A stretch of DNA of 64,000 nucleotides from Pseudolysinimonas kribbensis (GTDB taxonomy: Bacteria > Actinomycetota > Actinomycetes > Actinomycetales > Microbacteriaceae): NCBI RefSeq assembly GCF_030161895.1, contig NZ_BSVB01000001.1:1302001-1366000 (forward strand), written 5' to 3'. Position numbers and translations under genes: made by a program. Below are positions 58,869 to 64,000 of the stretch, piece after piece (position 1 is the first letter of the stretch; every line of letters starts with the position of its first letter). The notes under the pieces were generated by a model. The model worked only from the letters and a program-made list of their open reading frames with translations, made no database searches and was not told the DNA's origin.

Positions 58869-60112
58869 TCGATTCCTTCCTCTTCTCCACGTGAGGTGGC
58901 AGTGGTGTTCGACGAAGCGGCTGCTCCGAGCTCTGGGGTGGCTTGCGGGAGGGCGCGGAAGGGGGCGATCGCTCCGCCCTGCACGAGCCAGAAGGCCCCG
59001 TCGGCTGCTTCGCGGACGTCCTGCGGTGGGATGACGTACGTGTGTTGTGCTCGGGCGGATCGGAGTTCTTCGCCGGTGGCGGCGCCGGAAGACTCCATCT
59101 GCATGACCGTGCCGGCGTACTTGACGACGTCTTCCGGATCCTTGGAGCGCCCGAAGACCAGAGCGGCACCGGAGGTCAGGGCCCGGCGGCGGCGGATCTC
59201 GTCGTTGGAGAGCCCAGCTGGAGACTGAGTGGCCAAGACCAGTCCAACGCCGGCGGAGCGCGCGGTCTCGAAAAGGCTCCCCGCAGTGTCCCCGGGGTCG
59301 GACGTGTCGGTGACCAGCTGCGGGAACTCATCCACGACCACCAGCACCGGCGACTTGTCGCCGCGCGCCAGGCGGGAGGCGAGGTAGTTGCGAAGATCCA
59401 GCAGCAGCAGATCCCCCAGCCGTGCCTGCGCGTCATCGACGGGTGACAGGGGGACCACCGTGACGTCTGCGGTCGGCCTGTCGTACGACCACCCGACGGC
59501 GTCGAGATACTTCTCCAACGGCCGGAGCGCGACGAGGAGCGCTTGCAGCGCGCGGGTGCCGGAGGTCTGGTTGCCGGTGCGGTCCACCGGGGCGGTGACC
59601 ATGTCGAGGTCGTACTGGTCCCGCACCCACGGACCGGGTCGCTTGAGCCGCTCCCGCAGGTCCTCGACCGAGGCGACCGGTGAGGCGTCCTGGACAGCCT
59701 GCAGGACGCCGCGGATCTCGTCGAGGTAGTGCTGGTTGGCTCCGTCGGGTGACGGCATCAGGCGCATCAGCTTTGCGGTGATCTGGTCCGCGGTGCCGTT
59801 GAAAAGGTTCCAGGCGCCGGCGACCTCTGCCGTCTTGCTGCGCGAGGCAGCGAGGGCGGCGAGGTGAGCCGCGTCCGCTGGGTCGCCCTTGGCGTCCAGG
59901 AAGAACACTGGCCACCCGTACTCGAGGGCGCACAGGATCACCGAGTCCAGCAGCACGGTCTTGCCGGAACCGGACTCGGCGATCACGAGCGCTCGCACCG
60001 CGGACGATGTCCGCGGCAGCACGAGCAGATCGCCGGCCGGCGAGATCCAGTCTCGGACCTGGCGGCGCTCGAGGAACCGCTCCACAACGGTCGTCACGGT
60101 GGGGCGGGTCAC
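58865..60112 (-). CDS. VirD4/TraG-like coupling ATPase
   Basis: This intact 415-residue ATPase has Walker A VIAESGSGKTVLLDSVILCA and FFLDAKGDPADAA, as in TraG/HerA-type motors. Its Walker B is VLVVVDEFPQLV, and the late motif VGLVLATQSPAGLS is typical of DNA-pumping ATPases. It would couple the DNA-protein complex to the transfer channel. No membrane helix of its own is visible. The two small membrane proteins encoded just upstream could anchor it. GTG start at 60112 in a GTGA overlap. Confidence 0.85.
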   Translation of the reverse strand: MTRPTVTTVVERFLERRQVRDWISPAGDLLVLPRTSSAVRALVIAESGSGKTVLLDSVILCALEYGWPVFFLDAKGDPADAAHLAALAASRSKTAEVAGAWNLFNGTADQITAKLMRLMPSPDGANQHYLDEIRGVLQAVQDASPVASVEDLRERLKRPGPWVRDQYDLDMVTAPVDRTGNQTSGTRALQALLVALRPLEKYLDAVGWSYDRPTADVTVVPLSPVDDAQARLGDLLLLDLRNYLASRLARGDKSPVLVVVDEFPQLVTDTSDPGDTAGSLFETARSAGVGLVLATQSPAGLSNDEIRRRRALTSGAALVFGRSKDPEDVVKYAGTVMQMESSGAATGEELRSARAQHTYVIPPQDVREAADGAFWLVQGGAIAPFRALPQATPELGAAASSNTTATSRGEEEGIE

Positions 60113-60531
60113 GAACGCGAATGCCTCCCCGCAGGAGTGGTGTGCGGCGCAGTGACCAGCCCCTTACGTGTGCCGGTGATCTTTCCGGTCGCCGGATGAA
60201 CGGTGACGCCGATCCGCGCGGCCGACACGGCGTCGGCGGCGCGCTTGCGGGCGGCCTCGATCCGCGTCTGCCGGATCACGTCCGAGATCCGACGCGTCCG
60301 CACGAGCTCGGCGATCCTTCGCCGGTGCAGCAACCACGCTGCGGGAAGCAGCAGCAGCCCGGAGACGAGGTTGGCGATCGCCCACGGCAGAAGCTGCACG
60401 ACCAGGTGGAGTCGCCACGCGATTTGCCCGTCGCGGATCCCGGCCACCAGCAGCGTCAGTTCGACCCCGATGAGCGCCAGGACCAGGGCGATGCCGACCG
60501 GCGCGGTGACCGGTTGGCGGCGGGACGTCAT
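60109..60531 (-). CDS. Two-helix membrane protein before the coupling ATPase
   Basis: This 140-residue protein has two hydrophobic stretches (PVGIALVLALIGVELTLLVA, then LHLVVQLLPWAIANLVSGLL), followed by a basic cytoplasmic tail rich in Arg. The two helices plus a long tail resemble the membrane part of VirD4 proteins, which the ATPase next door lacks. A split coupling protein is possible. The ATG at 60531 overlaps the stop of the 61-residue gene (ATGA), and its own stop overlaps the ATPase GTG. Confidence 0.7.
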   Translation of the reverse strand: MTSRRQPVTAPVGIALVLALIGVELTLLVAGIRDGQIAWRLHLVVQLLPWAIANLVSGLLLLPAAWLLHRRRIAELVRTRRISDVIRQTRIEAARKRAADAVSAARIGVTVHPATGKITGTRKGLVTAPHTTPAGRHSRS

Positions 60532-60713
60532 CCAGAACCTGGCTCGGGTGGCGATCTGCTCCCCGCCACCCGCGTCACGACCACGGGTATCACCAGCGGA
60601 AGCGCCACCATAACCGCGGCGATCACGGCGGCGGCGATGACGACCTTCTCGATCAGGTCCTCGACAGCGCCCTGTCCCTGCGCGGCCGGGGTGGTCTGCT
60701 GCGCCCCGGTCAC
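60528..60713 (-). CDS. Small single-pass membrane protein (61 aa)
   Basis: A GTG at 60713, six bases after GGAG, opens VTGAQQTTPAAQGQGAVEDL, then the helix KVVIAAAVIAAVMVALPLVI and a Pro-rich tail. The clean ribosome site and the ATGA overlap with the next gene support it. Family unknown. Confidence 0.6.
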   Translation of the reverse strand: MTGAQQTTPAAQGQGAVEDLIEKVVIAAAVIAAVMVALPLVIPVVVTRVAGSRSPPEPGSG

Positions 60714-60993
60714 CGGATGCTCCAGCCCAGGTCCGAGCGGCTCGCACGGAGGCTCGCCGGGCGCCTGACGGAGCAGGCGCGGAGCGAGGGGCCGCCCCTG
60801 CGGGGCGGAGGGTTTGACCTTTCCGGCCGGCGATCGTACGTCGCTGCTGCCGCTGCGTGCCCGGCTTTCGCGGCATATCCTCCCGCGCTGCGCTTGGTCC
60901 GGTATTCCACGACCGCGCACTTCGCGTTGCTTGCTCCCTCTCGATCTCTGTGCCGGAAGGCAAACAAAACGATCGATCCGAGAGGACCCCACC

Positions 60994-61842
60994 ATGCCCA
61001 CCACCGACACTCGGCTCCCGTCCCCCGAGGTATGCGCACGCGTCGCGCTCGCCACCGCGGGCCTCGGCGGCAACCGTCACATTGGCGCTGCGATCCGCGA
61101 CCGCGGCTCCGCCGTCGACCTGGTCGCCGCCGCCTACGACAACGACCCGTTCCTCGAACTCCCCGCCGACATCTCCACGCGCCTGCGCGCTCTGGGCGGC
61201 GGCCACACCGTCGCCGCGGTGTTGGAGATCACGATTCAGCGCGGCTACCGCATCCTCACCCCCGGCCACGACGAATGGCCCGCGCAGGTGGAGGTACTCG
61301 GCACCGCCGCACCGGTTGCGTTGTGGGCCTCGGGCAGCGGCGCGGCGCTGCACGATCTTCCCGTCGTCGTCACCGGGAGCACCTGCCCGGATCCGTGGCT
61401 GCGCCACGACGTCATCGACCTCACCACACGGATCGCCGGCGATGGGTGGACCGTCGCCACGGCCGCGCGCCCGGGAGTGGACAATCTCGCGCACCAGTCC
61501 ACGCTCGCGATGGACGCGCCTCTGGTCACCGTCGCCACGACCGCCCGCGAAGGCCACGCGCGCGGCGAAGTCGTCATCAGCGAGAACCCGCCCCTGCTGC
61601 CGGTCGTCCTCGCCTCGGCGCTGCGGACACCGGTCATCCTTGCGGCCCTCGCCGGCAAGGTCCTCGTCGCCGGCGGTGAGGCGGGGTCCGGTGCAATGCG
61701 CACCGGCATTGCCGCGCACGCGCTGGCGCGGCCGCTCGGTGTCGTCGGCGGCAGCGAGGGGCGTGCGGGCGGGAACCGACTGCAGGAGCAGTTCGGAGCG
61801 CCACTGATCCAGACGCTGGCCGAGGTCGAGCGACTGGTCTGA
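60994..61842 (+). CDS. DprA-like DNA-processing protein
   Basis: This is a 282-residue protein. An N-terminal helical region (about 1-75) is followed by a Rossmann fold with VVVTGSTCPDPWLRHDVIDL, AARPGVDNLAHQSTLAM and EAGSGAMRTGIAAHALARPL, which match the G-S/T, GxD-x2-AH and GS-x-x-T/A-x-x-A elements of DprA/Smf. DprA loads RecA on single-stranded DNA in transformation. A copy on a conjugative element may handle transferred strands. AGAGG precedes the ATG. It runs opposite to the neighbouring transfer genes. Confidence 0.82.
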   Translation: MPTTDTRLPSPEVCARVALATAGLGGNRHIGAAIRDRGSAVDLVAAAYDNDPFLELPADISTRLRALGGGHTVAAVLEITIQRGYRILTPGHDEWPAQVEVLGTAAPVALWASGSGAALHDLPVVVTGSTCPDPWLRHDVIDLTTRIAGDGWTVATAARPGVDNLAHQSTLAMDAPLVTVATTAREGHARGEVVISENPPLLPVVLASALRTPVILAALAGKVLVAGGEAGSGAMRTGIAAHALARPLGVVGGSEGRAGGNRLQEQFGAPLIQTLAEVERLV

Positions 61843-61856
61843 ACTTCGCATCGCGC

Positions 61857-62551
61857 TCATGCGATGCCCCGATCCCACAGCTCCGATGATCCGCCCACGG
61901 CGCATCATCCGCGCCGACCCACTCGCCGTGCACGTTGAACACCGGCAACGCGACCACCCTCGGACGCAAGTCGCGGAACAGGTGCACATCCGCTTCGCGC
62001 AGCACCATCCGCGCTGCATCCTCGGTCCCGAGATACACCACGCGGGTCACCCCCGAGCTCGTGAGCCGTTCAGCGTGATTGCGGAAGATGCCCCGATATC
62101 GGTCACTGACCTTCGGGGTCAGCTCCACCTCGATCAACTCGAGCGACCCCTGCTTCATCGCGACACCGTCCGCCTGGTGATCCTGCAGCGACATCGGCCG
62201 ACGATCCCGCGTCCACCGATACCCGCGCCCCAAAAACCGCGCCGACGTCAACGCCACCGCGAGCTCATGGCGAGTGGTCTGCCGAAACAAGTTCGGCCCC
62301 GGTCGCCCCGTCGCATGGTGGCTCGGCCACACGATGAAGTTCCCGTGAGACGACAGCCGGCCACGCTCGACCAGCCCCACCTGATGCATCCGGGCAACCC
62401 ACCGCTGCGCCTTCCGCAGATGCACCGGAGCCACCTCGACACCACCTCCAGGCACCGCCGGGAGCGCCCACCGGATCGCCTCGGTATCGGCCAACCTCAC
62501 CGATCGCAGCCACTCCAACATCGCCTCATCGCGAACCGTCAACTGCACCAC
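61857..62551 (-). CDS. Replication-relaxation family protein
   Basis: The N-terminal winged-helix part reads LTVRDEAMLEWLRSVRLADT, EAIRWALP and KAQRWVARMHQVGLVERGRL. It is followed by HHATGRPGPNLFRQTTRHEL, SLELIEVELTPKVSDRY and TRVVYLGTEDAARMVLREAD, as in the replication-relaxation family found on actinobacterial plasmids and integrative elements. The open frame runs on to 61634 under the DprA gene. One missing C in a CCCC run near 61870 would instead end it at 61857, and I prefer that end. GTG at 62551 is a likely start. Role: replication or transfer initiation. Confidence 0.75.
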
Positions 62552-62607
62552 GCGGAGCTCACTCCCCTCCGGTCCGATCGCCCTCTGCCTGCAAACCACC
62601 ACTGCTT

Positions 62608-62724
62608 TTTCTTGTCTGTGCCACCACCCGTCTGTATGTCCCAACCTCTCGTAGACACTCACGGTGGGTGGGAGAGGTTGGGACGCGGCCGCAGGCCGAG
62701 ACGGGTGGTGGCACAGACAAGAAA
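62608..62724. repeat. Large compound inverted repeat (candidate oriT or origin)
   Basis: A perfect 26-bp outer pair (62608-62633 with 62699-62724) encloses a perfect 13-bp inner pair (62638-62650 with 62672-62684). The left junction is 4 bases, the right junction is 14 bases and contains the GCGGCCGC palindrome, and the apical loop is 21 bases. It fills the 323-bp gene-free gap between the replication-relaxation gene and the small ParA-partner gene. Such cruciforms are typical of transfer or replication origins. The remainder of 62552-62874 shows nothing else. Confidence 0.65.
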
Positions 62725-62874
62725 CCCCCAAAAACTGTCGTTCGCCTAGTCGCCGTCGACGCCTACCCCAACGACAAAAGCAACTTGCCGACAGCGTCAC
62801 CCCGCCACCCCCAGACGGGGGTAGAACGACACGCCGAGATCCCGAATTCGGCTCAAGTGACGATTGAAAGTTAG

Positions 62875-63263
62875 TCACCGCAACGACCTCAACAGCGCCG
62901 CCTCATCGTCGCCGGCAACCTTCTCGACCCGCGCGAGTAACACGTCAATGGCGACACGGATCAGGGTGTTCTCCGTGATGCGCACGCCCGTGTTGCGCTT
63001 GGCACGATTCAAGCGCCGCGCATGCACTGTCAACGCCTCGAGCTGGTCGTCCCGCAGCCGAATGTCCTTCCGCACGAAACCGAGATAGCGCGCTTCAGGC
63101 GAGCCAGACGACGACTCCATCCGGGTCTCCGTGGGCACCCGGCGCGGCTTCGGCTCAGCTCGATGCGAGACCTCCGGGGAGTAGCCGGCACCGCTGCCGG
63201 GGTTGATCGTGGCTCATCAGCGGGGAGCCGGCCGAGCAGGCTCGACAGGTCGGCGCGCGCCAT
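62875..63263 (-). CDS. Small ParA-partner-like protein (one frameshift)
   Basis: The reconstructed protein is 129 aa. It begins [20 protein letters not shown]. After one missing C near 63178 it continues through TPPEVSHRAEPKPRRVPTET to DIRLRDDQLEALTVHARRLN and ITENTLIRVAIDVLLARVEK. The C-terminal half looks like a ribbon-helix-helix or helical DNA-binding dimer, as small centromere-binding partners of ParA often are. The ATG overlaps the ParA stop (TGATG). The DNA-binding role is an inference from position. Confidence 0.65.
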
Positions 63264-63904
63264 CAGGCGTCCCCATTCGCCCACAGAGACATGAGCTCCA
63301 GCGCGACGGCGCGGTAGTCATCGATCGCCTTGATCGTCTGCCGCGCCTCGGGGTACTGGGTCACCACCAGCCCCTCGATGGGCGCGTCGGAGTGGATCTT
63401 GTAGCGGCGGATCGCGCGCCGAAACCTTGGCAACTGGATCTCATCCACCAGCCGCTCCGCGTCCTCCAGCTGACCCGGGACACGCATGTCGATCTTCGAG
63501 AGCAGCACTCGAAACGACGTGCGGGAGGGCTGGACCAGCTCGCGGATCGTGCGGACCATCGGCGGCACGCACAGCGCCTCCGGCTCCGTCGGGATGATCG
63601 CGAAGTCTGACGCCGCCAACACCGAGCCGAGGATGTCGCTATCGGTGAGGTTGCCCGGGGTGTCCACGAAGACCAGGTCGTAGGGCAGGTCCCGCATCCG
63701 CGACAAGTTCGCCACGGTCGTGTCGGCAGCAAAGTCGAACGGAAGGCGGTCGCCGGCCGCAGCCGCCCACCAGCTCGTCGACTGCTGCGGATCGACATCG
63801 ATCACGAGCACTCTCGAGTGCTCGGCCGCGACGGCGGCGAGGTTCATGGTGGTGGTGGTCTTTCCGGCGCCACCCTTCTGGTTCGCGATCGCGACGATCC
63901 TCAT
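63263..63904 (-). CDS. parA: ParA-family partition ATPase
   Basis: This 213-residue ATPase begins [20 protein letters not shown], a deviant Walker A with both lysines (K10 and K15). [15 protein letters not shown] (Walker A') and [11 protein letters not shown] (Walker B) follow. The absence of an N-terminal helix-turn-helix puts it in the short, type Ib class, which pairs with a small centromere-binding protein such as the one encoded next. It segregates the plasmid or excised element. The start at 63904 is placed at the core fold; the upstream frame is not conserved-looking. Confidence 0.9.
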   Translation of the reverse strand: MRIVAIANQKGGAGKTTTTMNLAAVAAEHSRVLVIDVDPQQSTSWWAAAAGDRLPFDFAADTTVANLSRMRDLPYDLVFVDTPGNLTDSDILGSVLAASDFAIIPTEPEALCVPPMVRTIRELVQPSRTSFRVLLSKIDMRVPGQLEDAERLVDEIQLPRFRRAIRRYKIHSDAPIEGLVVTQYPEARQTIKAIDDYRAVALELMSLWANGDA

Positions 63905-63930
63905 TTGCGCACTTCCAATCTCCCGCAGTG

Positions 63931-63993
63931 CGGAACTCCCGAACTTCTCCACCACGCGAGTCCCGACGTCCGGAACCTCGCGACATCCGAACT
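63931..63993 (+). repeat. Cluster of CGGAACT-like repeats before parA
   Basis: CGGAACT (63931), CGAACTT (63940), CGGAACC (63971) and CGAACT (63988) lie upstream of the parA start and are probably cut by the window edge. They could be partition sites or operators bound by the ParA partner. Confidence 0.4.
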
Positions 63994-64000
63994 CCGCACC

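Noticed and set aside
61634..61856. C-terminal extension of the replication-relaxation protein under DprA
   Set aside because: The extension is Arg/Pro/Ala-rich shadow. One missing C near 61870 gives a stop 15 bases from the DprA end, a more natural convergent arrangement.
1..64000. CRISPR arrays, rRNA genes, insertion sequences, integrase
   Set aside because: No regularly spaced repeats, rRNA motifs, transposase DDE or tyrosine/serine recombinase motifs were seen in any translated frame.

Overview
The window is high-GC DNA, with GTG starts, GTGA/ATGA start-stop overlaps and gene families typical of Actinomycetota. The mix of COG4705 membrane proteins, SCO6880 and replication-relaxation families, CGNR and ROK/GntR sugar regulators and many glycosidases suggests Microbacteriaceae (a Microbacterium relative), which is an inference. 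No rRNA, complete tRNA, CRISPR array, transposase or integrase was seen.

Region 1 (1-17.8 kb) looks like a genomic island. It is bracketed by a 39-bp direct repeat of the 3' half of an elongator tRNA-Met (17-55 and 17762-17800), and each copy has a pair of GTGCGGGG arm-like repeats on its inner side. Cargo: a DUF3644/HEPN-like protein behind a cluster of palindromic operators, PAP2 and COG4705 membrane proteins, a wall-polymer set (GT4, CDP-glycerol glycerophosphotransferase, GT39-like), a two-component system with a second COG4705 protein and DedA, a ChrB-like protein, an iron-type ABC importer with an FTR1-like protein, and a ZIP transporter behind a DtxR/IdeR-type iron box.

Region 2 (18-45.7 kb) is glycoside and sugar-acid metabolism. 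A HutC-type GntR regulator, an MtnK-like kinase, a GH5-like glycosidase and a fused DhaK-DhaL kinase run leftward. Divergently, a family-5 solute-binding protein, DppBCDF, a gluconate-dehydrogenase-3/GMC fusion and a metallo-beta-lactamase-fold hydrolase form a tightly overlapped operon. Then come Gfo/Idh and aldo/keto oxidoreductases, a CUT1 importer, a GH2 beta-mannosidase, an FAH-family protein, a FadR-type GntR regulator and two hydroxyacid dehydrogenases. Several promoters share a TTGTC(T/A)GACAA-like operator.

Region 3 (45.7-53.3 kb) has an NmrA-type protein divergent from a CGNR regulator, a DUF1778-GNAT (TacAT-like) toxin-antitoxin pair with a perfect palindromic operator, and a second glycoside operon (VOC protein, aldo/keto reductase, tautomerase, GH1, GH2 mannosidase).

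Region 4 (about 54-64 kb) is part of an actinobacterial conjugative element or plasmid: SCO6880, TrbL-like, mating-pair and coupling ATPases, a MinD-like ATPase, DprA-like and replication-relaxation proteins, a large compound inverted repeat (candidate origin), a small ParA partner and ParA. The join at about 54.04 kb cuts both a ROK regulator (its N-terminus is lost) and SCO6880 (its C-terminus is lost), so it is a deletion/recombination scar or an assembly chimera.

About 25 genes carry a total of roughly 36 single-base indels, nearly all missing one G or C in a run. The reading resumes perfectly in another frame each time, so I treat them as sequence errors rather than pseudogenes; the spans given are those of the reconstructed genes.
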